DNA of 64,000 nt, taken from NCBI GenBank assembly GCA_016936505.1, contig JAFGXS010000071.1, positions 1 through 64,000 of the forward strand, read 5' to 3'. Within the stretch, counting starts at the first letter, position 1. The number at the start of each line of letters is the position of its first letter. The DNA comes from Bacteroidales bacterium. GTDB taxonomy: Bacteria > Bacteroidota > Bacteroidia > Bacteroidales > F082. This document shows, one piece after another, positions 43,588 to 52,980 of the stretch. The notes beneath the pieces were generated by a model. That model saw nothing but the letters and a program-made list of their open reading frames with translations, had not been told where the DNA came from and ran no database searches. Both the position numbers and the translations under genes were made by a program.

Positions 43588-45168
43588 ATGAAAACTCAAA
43601 AAATTGCACCTACGTTGTTTGCTTTTGTCTCCCTTTTAGGGTGTGTACAAAAAAGTGATACTAGGCCCAATATACTTTTTATTATGACTGATGATCACGC
43701 ACTCTCTGCTATAAGTGCCTATAATGGATTTCTAGCAAAGGTCGCACCAACACCAAACATAGACAGGATTGCCAATGAAGGAATTCGTTTTAATAATATG
43801 TTCTGTACTAATAGCATTAGTGGCCCTTCAAGAGCAGCAATACTAACAGGAAAATTTGCCCATGTAAATGGGTTTTATAAAAATGAAGGGGGCGGCGATT
43901 TCGATGGATCACAGCAAACGTTTCCTAAACTTTTGCAAGAAAATGGTTATCAAACTGCTTTAATTGGTAAATGGCATTTGGGAACCTCACCTACCGGTTT
44001 TGATTTTTACAAGGTTTTGTTTAATAAAGAAGGACAAGGTTCCTATTTTGACCCGGTTTTTGAAACAAGTGGCGGATTAATAGTTGAAGAGAAAGGTAAA
44101 TATTCTACCAATGTGATAAAAGAAGGTGCTCTTAACTGGTTGAAAACTCAACGAGATAAAGATAAGCCATTTATGCTTATGTATCAGTTTAAGGCTCCAC
44201 ACCGCCCGTGGGAGCCTGGTCCTGGTTATGAGAATTATTTGGCTGACGTCACAATTCCTCACCCAGCTACTTTTGATGATGATTATAGTGGACGCCCAGC
44301 AGCTAAGGATGCTTGGATGCGAATTGATGGTCATTTGAATCGTAAGAATCTTAAAATTCAACCACCAAAAAATTTGACAAAAGATGAATTGAGTGCGTGG
44401 AATTCTTTTGGGAATGAAGATGGGGAGTTTTGGACACCCGACTCAACAATGTCCGACGAACAACGCAAAGATTGGAAATTTCAACGTTATGCAAAAGATT
44501 ATTTACGTTGTGTCAAGGCTGCTGATGATGCTATTGGGGAAGTGTTGGACTATTTGGATAAGAGTGGATTGGCTGAAAATACTATTGTCATTTACACTTC
44601 CGATCAAGGATTTTATGTTGGGGAGCATGGTTGGTTTGATAAACGCTTTATGTATGAGGAGTCCATGCATATGCCCTTGTTAATTCGTTATCCGGCAAAA
44701 ATTAAGGCTGGTCAGGTTAATGATGATTTACTTCTTAATATTGATTTTGCTCCAACATTGTTGGACTTGGCAGAGACAAAAATCCCAGCAGATGTTCAGG
44801 GTAAGAGTTTTTTACCTATATTGAATAATCTTGCAGATGGCGATTTTAGGGAAGCGGTTTATTACCATTATTATGAATTCCCCTATTGGCACCATGTTCA
44901 ACCTCATTATGGCATTCGTACCAGTCGATATAAGCTTATACATTTCTATTACAGTATGGATGTATGGGAATTGTATGACTTAGAAAATGATCCACATGAA
45001 ATGAAAAACTTAATTGAAGAACAAGAATACAAGACAATAATTGAGGATCTGAAAATTCAACTTTTTAAACTGATGAAGGAAAATAATATGAATTTGTCGC
45101 TCAGTGAGTTGAGGGCAATGACCGATGCCCGTATTGAACGTCTTTACAAGGTTGAGGATGCTAATTAG
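43588..45168 (+). CDS. Ser-type sulfatase, lipoprotein
   Basis: A 526-residue S1-family sulfatase. The ATG at 43588 gives a lipoprotein signal (LFAFVSLLGC, Cys19); the frame is open to 43495 but that part is not a signal peptide. The formylglycine site is S78-G-P-S-R82 followed by AAILTGK. Other marks: MTDDHALSAISAY, TALIGKWHLGTSPTGFD, YQFKAPHRPWEPGPGYE, YTSDQGFYVGEHGWFDKRFMYEESMHMPL and, near the end, ELYDLENDPHEMKNL. This set is typical of the large group that includes iduronate- and glucosamine-6-sulfatase-like enzymes of Bacteroidota. It is the last plus-strand gene and is followed by a strong terminator. Confidence 0.92.
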   Translation: MKTQKIAPTLFAFVSLLGCVQKSDTRPNILFIMTDDHALSAISAYNGFLAKVAPTPNIDRIANEGIRFNNMFCTNSISGPSRAAILTGKFAHVNGFYKNEGGGDFDGSQQTFPKLLQENGYQTALIGKWHLGTSPTGFDFYKVLFNKEGQGSYFDPVFETSGGLIVEEKGKYSTNVIKEGALNWLKTQRDKDKPFMLMYQFKAPHRPWEPGPGYENYLADVTIPHPATFDDDYSGRPAAKDAWMRIDGHLNRKNLKIQPPKNLTKDELSAWNSFGNEDGEFWTPDSTMSDEQRKDWKFQRYAKDYLRCVKAADDAIGEVLDYLDKSGLAENTIVIYTSDQGFYVGEHGWFDKRFMYEESMHMPLLIRYPAKIKAGQVNDDLLLNIDFAPTLLDLAETKIPADVQGKSFLPILNNLADGDFREAVYYHYYEFPYWHHVQPHYGIRTSRYKLIHFYYSMDVWELYDLENDPHEMKNLIEEQEYKTIIEDLKIQLFKLMKENNMNLSLSELRAMTDARIERLYKVEDAN

Positions 45169-45243
45169 GGGCTGCTGAAGAATTAATAACATGCATTAAA
45201 TCGGTCATTTAGGATCAATTTTATTGCAATGAATTCTAAAGAC

Positions 45244-45281
45244 AAAGAGGCTGTCCGATTTATTGGCCAGCCTCTTTTTTT
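45244..45281 (+). terminator. Rho-independent terminator after the plus-strand locus
   Basis: A perfect 10-bp stem (AAAGAGGCTG at 45244-45253 with 45268-45277) and a 14-base loop end in a run of T. It stops the plus-strand sulfatase transcript. The stem resembles that at 30873-30925 (GAGG-TG-like core). Confidence 0.82.
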
Positions 45282-45349
45282 CTAGATTTTTTCAATCTGG
45301 TTTTCTGTTGTTTTTTTCAACTTCATTGGAGCAATTACTTCTCATTAAT

Positions 45350-45395
45350 GTTTTTGAAAAATAAAATATCCCACATGAAATTTGCGGGATATTTT
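45350..45395 (-). terminator. Rho-independent terminator for the minus-strand DUF3823/SusD/SusC unit
   Basis: A perfect 10-bp stem (AAAATATCCC at 45363-45372 with GGGATATTTT at 45386-45395) is followed, reading on the minus strand, by TTATTTTTC. It lies directly behind the minus-strand DUF3823 gene and about 80 bp from the plus-strand terminator, so each converging operon has its own stop. Confidence 0.8.
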
Positions 45396-45406
45396 GTTTG
45401 CTAAGA

Positions 45407-46141
45407 TTATGGTACAACTACTTTTAGAATTTCAGTATAATTATACCTGCGGCTTAAGGCATTTACGTTAGCCCCCATACGCACATAATAAGTATAGCCT
45501 GATTTTACCGGAAATGGGCCCAATGAATAGTTTTTGTTGTCTGTAGCACCAACTTCGTCTGCCCATGGCTTGTTAATACTCTTCCTTAGGTTATTGTATT
45601 CAGCTATATTAATATAGTTGGAGTTACCGCAGAAAGTTGTCAGGCTTAAGAAACCCTTCACTTCGTAGATATTGGGAAGACTTGATACAACAGGAGCTTT
45701 TACGTTGCATTCAAGAGTCAGGTTAGTCCCATTTAGGGTAGCCTTAAAATTGGAAAGCTGAAGATATGGGGTTACCATGAAATCCTGCTGGGTTTTTTTC
45801 TCCAGAATTACTCCCTTTACCGTATCAACAGGCCAGAAAGGTCCATCATAGGGAAGCATGTCATACGTTCCAGGAAAAAGTTTGGAATTGTTATACACAC
45901 CATCTCTCATCACGGCCAGCGATTGAAATTGGGCAACAGCCCCAGGGTTATTTTGTTCCCAAGTTCTGTCAATTATTCGAATTTGCCAGTCGTTTTGATC
46001 CATCAATAGGTTAGTCCCGGTATATTTATCGATAATATTTCCATAAATCCGGGCGCCTGGTTCTTCCCAGTTATCGATTTTCTGACACCCATAGAATGAT
46101 AACAATAAAACCACAGTTAGCAAATGCAATATGTTTTTCAT
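45407..46141 (-). CDS. DUF3823 lipoprotein, second copy
   Basis: A 244-residue lipoprotein with a lipobox (LLSFYGC) and the family start KIDNWEEPGARIYGNIIDKYTG. Later parts (GAVAQFQSLAVMRDGVYNNSKLFPGTYDMLP, DFMVTPYLQLSNF, SGYTYYVRMGANVN) run parallel to those of the protein at 30041, though overall similarity is modest. It is the third gene of a SusC-SusD-DUF3823 transcription unit, 24 bp behind the susD-like gene. It is probably an accessory glycan-binding protein on the cell surface. Confidence 0.88.
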   Translation of the reverse strand: MKNILHLLTVVLLLSFYGCQKIDNWEEPGARIYGNIIDKYTGTNLLMDQNDWQIRIIDRTWEQNNPGAVAQFQSLAVMRDGVYNNSKLFPGTYDMLPYDGPFWPVDTVKGVILEKKTQQDFMVTPYLQLSNFKATLNGTNLTLECNVKAPVVSSLPNIYEVKGFLSLTTFCGNSNYINIAEYNNLRKSINKPWADEVGATDNKNYSLGPFPVKSGYTYYVRMGANVNALSRRYNYTEILKVVVP

Positions 46142-46165
46142 ATATTTTCTTTTATATTTTTATTT

Positions 46166-48061
46166 TTAATAAAGTGGATTTTGGGGTAATAGCTTGGGAT
46201 TTTTATTGATTTCCCCCTGCGGAATTCTCTCGTAAGCTGATCGTTTTGGAGCCGTCTTTGTGCGGTTGTCCCGATTAACCTCATCAAGGTAGATGTACTT
46301 GCCTTCATCAAAAATATAATAGCAAGCTAGGGCTCTTAAATACCGGTTGTTGAGAACTTGATCGGTAATTCTCCAGGTTTTGAGGTCCCACCAGTAATGG
46401 TTTTCACAATATAGTTCACGACCACGTTCGTCGCGGATGAACTGGAGGCTTGCCTCAATTGGGTAACCATAGTTGCTACTTGTGGCCTGATCAATATCCG
46501 GACGTATGATCTTGCACCCGGCGCGCTCACGAATCGCTTCGACATAATCAAAAGCTTCCGACCTTTTACCAAGTTCGTAAGCTGCTTCTGCTGTATTCAA
46601 ATAAATTTCTCCAAGGCGAAAAACAATCCAGGATGTGGTCGATTTGTTCACTCTAACCATTTCTGTCGGTAAGTTCACGTCTATATATTTGCGAATAAAA
46701 GCACCCATGAAAGCATTGTTCTCACCTCCCTTGTTTTCAAACATTCCGTGGTTACCTGTGATAAGTACGCCATTGTATTTGTCGCCTTTTTTTCCCAGTT
46801 TACGGTTTGCTGTAGAATTGATTGAAGCAGCGTTACTTCCACTTTGTGCATCAGCTGCCGTTCCTTCAAATTCAACATAAATACCTCTTTGGATATCAAA
46901 TTTTTTTCCTCGAAGCTCGTCCCCGTCAAAATAGCAGGTTCCCAGTAAGCGTGGCTCCATCTCATTTTTTATGTCGCTGCGTTTGGCAAAACGTACAGGC
47001 TTGCCTTGTTCATCTGTAAGGGCTGGGAAGTCATATAACTGCATGTGTTGTAAAACCGGACCACCTTCAGCTCCTACAAATGAAGAGAAATCTGGGTTAG
47101 GGCTCATTAATGCATCGTAGCAGTGTCCAAAAATTAATCCGTCGTACCCTTTGGAAAAAATGGTCTCTGCTGAAGTTTTGTCCAAGAAGAGGTTCGCGAA
47201 GTTGGTAGCTTTGTCGGGATAATTCTTAACGTATAACGCGTAAGGCCCATTTTCGATGCATAAACCTGCATCGTAAGCATACTGAAAAAATTCATTTGCT
47301 TTTGACGGATCTATGCCCACAAAACCGCCCTGCATGGCTGATTCTGATTCAAAACCCAAGTACTGGGTGTATTTGGCAATTCTTCCCGCATAAAGCATCG
47401 AGCGCGACATTAAAGCAGCAGCTACGTATTTGTTTGCACGTCCCGCAGTGCTTTTCGCACTCATGTTTTCCATGGCGAATTTCAAATCCTCATAGATGAA
47501 TTTCCAGGTATCATACTCTGATGCCCGTGGGATCTGCAGGTCTTCAGCCGAGGTTGTTACAGGATCCTGTACCTCGGTAATAATTGGCACACCTCCGTAA
47601 CGTTTCGCCATTCCCTGATAAAAGAACGCACGCAAAAAACGAGCCTCCCCCATTAAAGAATTGTATGTAGCATCGTCGTACTTGCTTTTGTAATTTGGAA
47701 AGTTATTGATAAATATGTTTATGATACGTATATCGTCGTATGGCCAGTAGCCAACGCCTGCTTCAAATATATTTACGTTCCATCCGTAGATTTCGCCACT
47801 CATGCTGGCAAGGCTGTTTTTATATGCCTGCCATGAATTGTTATTGCCTGGCATATAGCCTTTATTTGCGTAATAAATGAAGTCCTCAATTGGTAGATTC
47901 ATGTATGATTGAACAAAATACTTCTGTACACCAAACGCGGTTCCAAATAGTTCAGGTTCGCCCAGTATGCCCTTGGGTTCCAACTCCAGCTCATGGCATG
48001 AAGAAACAGTAAACCCAAATATCAATGATAATATTATAAGTTTTATTTTCATGATTCTCAT
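46166..48061 (-). CDS. SusD/RagB-type glycan-binding lipoprotein, second set
   Basis: A 631-residue SusD-like lipoprotein; the lipobox is FTVSSC followed by HELELEPKG. The typical helical segment is SLMGEARFLRAFFYQGMAKRYGGVPII; the C-terminal part has FRLGEIYLNTAEAAYELG and RDERGRELYCENHYWWDLKTWRI, and the end is IPQGEINKNPKLLPQNPLY. It pairs with the SusC-like protein whose stop is 3 bp upstream. It is clearly distinct from the SusD at 28018, so the two complexes probably bind different fragments. Confidence 0.95.
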   Translation of the reverse strand: MRIMKIKLIILSLIFGFTVSSCHELELEPKGILGEPELFGTAFGVQKYFVQSYMNLPIEDFIYYANKGYMPGNNNSWQAYKNSLASMSGEIYGWNVNIFEAGVGYWPYDDIRIINIFINNFPNYKSKYDDATYNSLMGEARFLRAFFYQGMAKRYGGVPIITEVQDPVTTSAEDLQIPRASEYDTWKFIYEDLKFAMENMSAKSTAGRANKYVAAALMSRSMLYAGRIAKYTQYLGFESESAMQGGFVGIDPSKANEFFQYAYDAGLCIENGPYALYVKNYPDKATNFANLFLDKTSAETIFSKGYDGLIFGHCYDALMSPNPDFSSFVGAEGGPVLQHMQLYDFPALTDEQGKPVRFAKRSDIKNEMEPRLLGTCYFDGDELRGKKFDIQRGIYVEFEGTAADAQSGSNAASINSTANRKLGKKGDKYNGVLITGNHGMFENKGGENNAFMGAFIRKYIDVNLPTEMVRVNKSTTSWIVFRLGEIYLNTAEAAYELGKRSEAFDYVEAIRERAGCKIIRPDIDQATSSNYGYPIEASLQFIRDERGRELYCENHYWWDLKTWRITDQVLNNRYLRALACYYIFDEGKYIYLDEVNRDNRTKTAPKRSAYERIPQGEINKNPKLLPQNPLY

Positions 48062-48064
48062 TTT

Positions 48065-51000
48065 TTAGAATTTAATGCTTGCGCCAACTGTAAAGGTTCT
48101 GTTAACCGGGTAATTATAAACGTCTACCGTATTGGTTGATGCGCCCCCTTGAGCTCCTGGGCGCTCGGGATCTACATCCTTCAATCCTGTAAAAGTCAGT
48201 AGGTTATACCCACTTAAATAAATTCTTAAATCCTCTATCCCGCCTTTCGAAAATAAGTTCTTTGGCAATGTGTAACCCAGTTCCAACGTTTTTAAACGCA
48301 TATATGAGGCATTTTGCACGAGGTTAGTCCCAGTCCGTCGGCCATCGTGGCCAGTTACCGGATAATATCCTGGTATCCATTCTGTTGTTGTGCTAAAATA
48401 GTCGGCATTGGGGTCGGCCGGACGCCATCTGTTCAAAAAGTACGCCAATGAATTATTTCCATTAAACGACAATGGAGAGATTAATACTTCACCATATTCA
48501 ACATATACGCCATAAGATCCCTGAAAATTTGCGGTCAAATCAAAATTTTTCCACGAGCAGCCTAGATTAAAACCATAGTTGAAGAGGGGCAAACCTGTAG
48601 TTGCAATCGGATGTTCATCAGCAGAATTAATGACACCATCTTCGTTCCAGTCATTAAGAATCCAATCACCTGGTGTAGATCCTTGTCCCATTGGGAGTTT
48701 ATAGTTTCTGATTTCTTCAAGGCTTGTAAACATGTGTTCAGATTCATTCCCCCACCAGATGTTATTGTATCGACCACTGGTACGGTTGCGCCAGTTGTCA
48801 TACTGGTTATTGGCTAATGTTTCGAGCCAATCGGTACGCATACTTCTGGTTGAAGAAATTAATGGATTTATATAGTACTCAAAATTTTTGATCTGGTCAC
48901 TCCAGGTAAGCGTTAACTCCCAACCGAAATTACGGTCTGCGTTCAGGTTTGTCTGCGGTAAGTTAGCGCCAACAGTGCCAGGAACAATTGCATTACTGGT
49001 TGCCAATAATCCTGTTCTATCGCGCCTGAATAGTTCAAAGGATCCGCTTAGTTTGTTTTGAAATACACCAAAATCCAATCCTATATTGTACATTTTGATT
49101 TCATACCAAGTGAGGTTTGGGTTTGGAATGGCTTGGGGTTGAAGTCCTCCGCATAATGCGTCGCCAAACATCCATCCAATTCTATTGGTTAATCCGTACC
49201 CTAAAACTGGGGGGTAGTTGGCCGCTGAGCTATCGTCACCCATTTCCCCGTATGATGCACGTAATTTTAAATTACTGATTATAGGAAGAATTTCTTGCAT
49301 GAAACTTTCGTCGCTTATGCGCCATCCTGCTGATACAGACGGAAAGAATCCCCAACGTTTATCTTTCGGAAAGCGAGAGGAACCATCGTAACGAAACCTG
49401 AAATCCACCAAATATTTTCCGCTGTAAGCATATGTCAATGAACCAATAAATGATTGGCTGGTGCGATCACCAGGCGTTCCACCTGTACCTTCTTGATTCA
49501 GAGCTTCGCCTGCAAACAAGTATTCCGAGTCAATCATTAATTCGCGGAATGCTCTGAAATAGTCCCATTTACTGTATGCTTCTTCGAAGATCAAAAAGCT
49601 TTTTACATCATGTTCCTTGAAATTAGTACTGTAATGTATGCCGAGCTGCAAATCGGTATCGAAATTAAAATTGGCATCTCTTTCGATGCTTGAAGGCGAG
49701 TTTTTAGCAACCGGAGTATAAATTTCTGTGCCTGGATTATAATTGAATAGATTGTAACTCTTTCTGAAGATGGATCTCTCTGGAAGTTCCATCGCATAGT
49801 CGTATAAGCCCTTTATTGATAGCCCATTGATATATGGTATGTTGTAATTGAGTTGAAATGTCCCGTTTAGTCGGCGGTTGTTTGTTTTTTTTGTGCCACT
49901 AATTGACGGATCTATTTCTGCTAGAATATTTCTTCCTACATACAAAGTTGATGCATCCCCATTTAAATAATCAGGATTGTCGTTGGCATAAAAAGGTGCA
50001 TCAGGACGCATGAGCCATGCTGTTTTCATAGTAGACCAATCTGTTGAGCTTGGCCGATTTGTTTTGTCCAAAATTGCTCCAATCGTTACTTTTGTGCCCA
50101 AATTTTTGGTTAGCTGTGCATCTACCGTTGAGCGAAAGTTCCAACGCTCGGAATTATAACCGCCCCCTTTGTAATTACCTACTTGGGTTGCGTATCCTAG
50201 ATTCATGAAATATCGCAACTTATCACTTCCGCCATTTACAGTGAAGTTATGTTGTTGTTGCGGTGTGTTCTTATCAAAGGCTGCATCCATCCAGTTGTAT
50301 GATGGTTTTCCATCGATGTAAGGCTGCATATCCGACTCGGTGAATACCGGATTTTGACGCACTAAATAGTTTTTTTCGAAGTTTTGGAATGTATTCTCGT
50401 TACTTAAGTTCATGTGATCTAACGCACCTACCCCTTCCGGGACATAAAGAGCCTGTTGTATTGAATAATTACCAGTATATGAAAATTCAACCTTCCCTGC
50501 GTTCGATATACCGTTTTTTGTAGTTATCAGAATTACCCCGTTGGCAGCACGCAAACCATAGATAGCTGCTGAGCCGTCTTTTAATACGGAAATGCTCTCG
50601 ATTTCTTGGGGATCCATTCTGGCAAAATAGGCCTGGTCGCGGGTGATCCCATCAATCACAAAAAGTGGGGCGCCCATGCCACGAATGTCAATGTTTGAAT
50701 CGTATGCGCCCGGTGCACTGCTCTTTTGTACAACTCGGACACCCGGTAGCTTACCTGTTAGCATATTGACGACATTTTCTGTCTTAGTTTTGATTAGCTC
50801 TTCATTCCTGATGGATGCTACTGAACCGGTTACTGTTGCTTTTTTTTGCGTTCCGTAACCTACTGCAACAACTTCCTCAAGTCCTATATTGTCCGGTGAT
50901 AAGAAAACATTAATGTTACTTTTACTCCCAATCTCTATTTCCTGAGGAATGAACCCAATAAAACTAAAAATCAGTGTGGTGCCTTTACCTTCCGGTACAT

Positions 51001-51181
51001 TGATGCTAAAGTCACCATTCACATCAGAAATGGTTCCAGTCGTTGTTCCTTTTACCAATACTGTAGCACCGGGAACCCTTTCCCCTGATGAGTCTAATAT
51101 CCTTCCAGATATTGCTCTATTTTGCGAATAGAGAATCATCGGAGTCAGTAGAAGTAGAAGAAAAATTTTCATTTTTTCCAT
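48065..51181 (-). CDS. SusC/RagA-type TonB-linked outer-membrane transporter, second set
   Basis: A 1038-residue importer. It has a signal peptide (1-19), a carboxypeptidase-D-like domain (AISGRILDSSGERVPGATVLVKGT), the plug (VAVGYGTQKKATVTGSVAS, DIRGMGAPLFVIDGITRDQ, VLKDGSAAIYGLRAANGVILITTKNG) and a barrel ending RTFTVGASIKF. There is no STN domain. It belongs to the same subfamily as the protein at 24911 but is clearly different in the barrel. An 825-bp gap with no intact gene lies upstream and should hold its promoter. Confidence 0.95.
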   Translation of the reverse strand: MEKMKIFLLLLLTPMILYSQNRAISGRILDSSGERVPGATVLVKGTTTGTISDVNGDFSINVPEGKGTTLIFSFIGFIPQEIEIGSKSNINVFLSPDNIGLEEVVAVGYGTQKKATVTGSVASIRNEELIKTKTENVVNMLTGKLPGVRVVQKSSAPGAYDSNIDIRGMGAPLFVIDGITRDQAYFARMDPQEIESISVLKDGSAAIYGLRAANGVILITTKNGISNAGKVEFSYTGNYSIQQALYVPEGVGALDHMNLSNENTFQNFEKNYLVRQNPVFTESDMQPYIDGKPSYNWMDAAFDKNTPQQQHNFTVNGGSDKLRYFMNLGYATQVGNYKGGGYNSERWNFRSTVDAQLTKNLGTKVTIGAILDKTNRPSSTDWSTMKTAWLMRPDAPFYANDNPDYLNGDASTLYVGRNILAEIDPSISGTKKTNNRRLNGTFQLNYNIPYINGLSIKGLYDYAMELPERSIFRKSYNLFNYNPGTEIYTPVAKNSPSSIERDANFNFDTDLQLGIHYSTNFKEHDVKSFLIFEEAYSKWDYFRAFRELMIDSEYLFAGEALNQEGTGGTPGDRTSQSFIGSLTYAYSGKYLVDFRFRYDGSSRFPKDKRWGFFPSVSAGWRISDESFMQEILPIISNLKLRASYGEMGDDSSAANYPPVLGYGLTNRIGWMFGDALCGGLQPQAIPNPNLTWYEIKMYNIGLDFGVFQNKLSGSFELFRRDRTGLLATSNAIVPGTVGANLPQTNLNADRNFGWELTLTWSDQIKNFEYYINPLISSTRSMRTDWLETLANNQYDNWRNRTSGRYNNIWWGNESEHMFTSLEEIRNYKLPMGQGSTPGDWILNDWNEDGVINSADEHPIATTGLPLFNYGFNLGCSWKNFDLTANFQGSYGVYVEYGEVLISPLSFNGNNSLAYFLNRWRPADPNADYFSTTTEWIPGYYPVTGHDGRRTGTNLVQNASYMRLKTLELGYTLPKNLFSKGGIEDLRIYLSGYNLLTFTGLKDVDPERPGAQGGASTNTVDVYNYPVNRTFTVGASIKF

Positions 51182-51457
51182 AATTAGATTTTTTTAAATT
51201 TATTCTGAATCAATTATATCGTTAGAGGATTAATGCAATGTTAATAAATCAATAAAAAAATTAATATTCGTAATTTTGTTAATTGAATTTAAGTGTAATT
51301 CGCTTTTGTAGTGGGCTTTATTAATTTATATACAGTACAAGATTTTTTTATCAAATTCAAGTTACCTCCCTTGATTATCCATAAACCCTTGAGTATCTAA
51401 TCCCATCATTGTGAAAAAGAGAAGGATTATTCACTAAAGTCACTTCAGAAAAAAAGC

Positions 51458-51547
51458 ATGTCTAAATTAAATGATCATATTATTGATCTTTATGATAAGA
51501 TAGACTCGTTGATGAATGCATTTACCGAATTTCAGGAAGGTGAATGA
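51458..51547 (+). other. Short open frame, 29 residues, possible relic
   Basis: The frame reads MSKLNDHIIDLYDKIDSLMN and then nine more residues, rich in charged and helix-forming residues. It has no clear ribosome-binding site and belongs to no family I recognise. It may be a gene remnant, a small regulatory peptide or chance. Confidence 0.2.
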
Positions 51548-51556
51548 TAAAGCAGC

Positions 51557-51685
51557 ATGGAAATGGTAGGTAAGGGACAGATTGTCGATATCTCCCTTAT
51601 AGAAGCCGCAATTACTCAATATTTGGGGTGTCGGTCAGAATGTACCTTTGGGCATGCATTGAAGGAACATTCCTCTCAAATATAA
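51557..51685 (+). pseudogene. Possible CaiB/BaiF CoA-transferase fragment
   Basis: The 42-residue frame contains VGKGQIVDISLIEAAITQYLG. This resembles the conserved G-x-GQ-x-VD-x-SL-x-E-A segment of CaiB/BaiF CoA-transferases. The frame stops soon after and nothing else of the ~400-residue family is found in order around it. If real it is a badly decayed relic of an older gene at this spot. The match is short, so the call is weak. Confidence 0.3.
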
Positions 51686-52006
51686 TTGCTCCTTTGCTCC
51701 ATTAGACATTTATTGCAATCCCGAAGAGCAGAGGATTTAATGCCATTGCTGAAAAATTTCCGCAAAGGATTTCAGATCCTATTTATATGAGCTATTCCCT
51801 TAGCAGACAATAAAAAGTGAAGCCCAAACCATCTGTCAATATAATAAAAATATTGCGTCTCGGGGAGTCGCGTTTCTTAATATAGATATGACAAGAACTA
51901 GTCTTATTAATGTTGCAATTGCAAAAATACTGGCATATTTTTTTCATATCAATTTTGGCTTGATTTGTAATTTTAGTTCTGCTGACGTGTTGTTTTAATA
52001 TTGCTA

Positions 52007-52870
52007 TTATTTGAAATTGACTGATTCCGGCAGTTGATCCAAACCAAAATACTCATGTTCAATTCTGTCGCTATATACCTTAACGATTCGTATTCCTGAC
52101 GGCGCTTTTCCCAAGGGTTTTCCCAAAGCGCTTGTTGTTACCAATTGCATTTTTCCATAGCTTGATATACTATTGTCGTGATAATGACCGGAAAAAACAA
52201 CGTCAACCTTTCTGGTACTAAATAATTCGAGGTACTTTTTGCGCGAATCCAGATCAATGTTGGTGTAGGCTGTTGGTTCATCAACCGTTTTGTTAAAGAA
52301 TGGATAATGGCAAAACATGATAATGTGTTGTGCTTTAAGGTTTTTTCTAAGTTTTTTTGTTAGCCACTTATATTGCTTTTGTTCGAGAAGTTCTAATTGG
52401 GCTTTGATTAAACTAGTGTTGAAACCAATAAACGATGATCCTTTGTGTTTAAATGAGAACTTATCACCACCAAAATTTCTTTTATATTTCTTTAGGCTTG
52501 CCTTATCTGGAAATTGACCGATATCATGATTCCCGGGCGAGTAATAAATTGGAATATTTGAGTTTATTTTTGCAGTTATCCGTTTGAATTCATTTATCTG
52601 CAAAATAGAATTTTGATCATGGATAAAGTCACCTGTAATGATCACAAAATCTGGCTTTAAATTATTTATTTTCGATACGGCCTTTTCATATAAAATAGTT
52701 TCTTTTTCAAAACTATCATTACAATCAAACATCCCAAACTGTGGGTCGGAAAGCTGTATGAAAAACCAGGGGGCGTTTTGAATTTTCTTTTGCGCTATTG
52801 CAGTTCCTGCAGAAATAACCATCATGACTAGGCCGATGATTGCTTTTCTTCTTAATTCTCGTAGAAACAT
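52007..52870 (-). CDS. Exported calcineurin-like metallophosphoesterase
   Basis: A 287-residue exported phosphoesterase with a signal peptide (about 1-27, ending GTAIAQ). The five metal-ligand blocks are complete: QLSDPQFG, ITGDFIHD, SPGNHDIG, FCHYPFF and SGHYHDN. The layout resembles CPPED1/CSTP1-type or purple-acid-like small phosphoesterases. It has none of the YPWR, Big_2 or CBM6-like domains of the larger phosphoesterases at 2449, 10295 and 60043, so it is a separate type. It stands at the downstream end of the minus-strand gene run, 110 bp behind the GH43 gene. The substrate is unknown; phosphorylated glycan fragments are plausible. Confidence 0.88.
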   Translation of the reverse strand: MFLRELRRKAIIGLVMMVISAGTAIAQKKIQNAPWFFIQLSDPQFGMFDCNDSFEKETILYEKAVSKINNLKPDFVIITGDFIHDQNSILQINEFKRITAKINSNIPIYYSPGNHDIGQFPDKASLKKYKRNFGGDKFSFKHKGSSFIGFNTSLIKAQLELLEQKQYKWLTKKLRKNLKAQHIIMFCHYPFFNKTVDEPTAYTNIDLDSRKKYLELFSTRKVDVVFSGHYHDNSISSYGKMQLVTTSALGKPLGKAPSGIRIVKVYSDRIEHEYFGLDQLPESVNFK

Positions 52871-52980
52871 ATGTTTAAAGTTTTAAGGGGTCTTTGGTCG
52901 GCAATAAACAACAAATCGTTAAAGAATTTATTCTGCTCATTATGCTATTGCTCTTTTTGATGTTAATTCTCTTCGTATTT

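Larger units (their letters stand above)
51182..52006. other. Long gene-free region with possible gene relics
   Basis: This is the largest gap in the window. The part near the susC-like gene (51182-51400) is very AT-rich and probably regulatory; TATAATTG on the minus strand near 51220 is a weak match to a -7 element. The middle part (51450-51900) looks like decayed coding sequence with stops in every frame: a 29-residue open frame at 51458-51547 and a short stretch resembling a CoA-transferase at 51557-51685. No RNA gene or repeat was seen. Confidence 0.5.
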
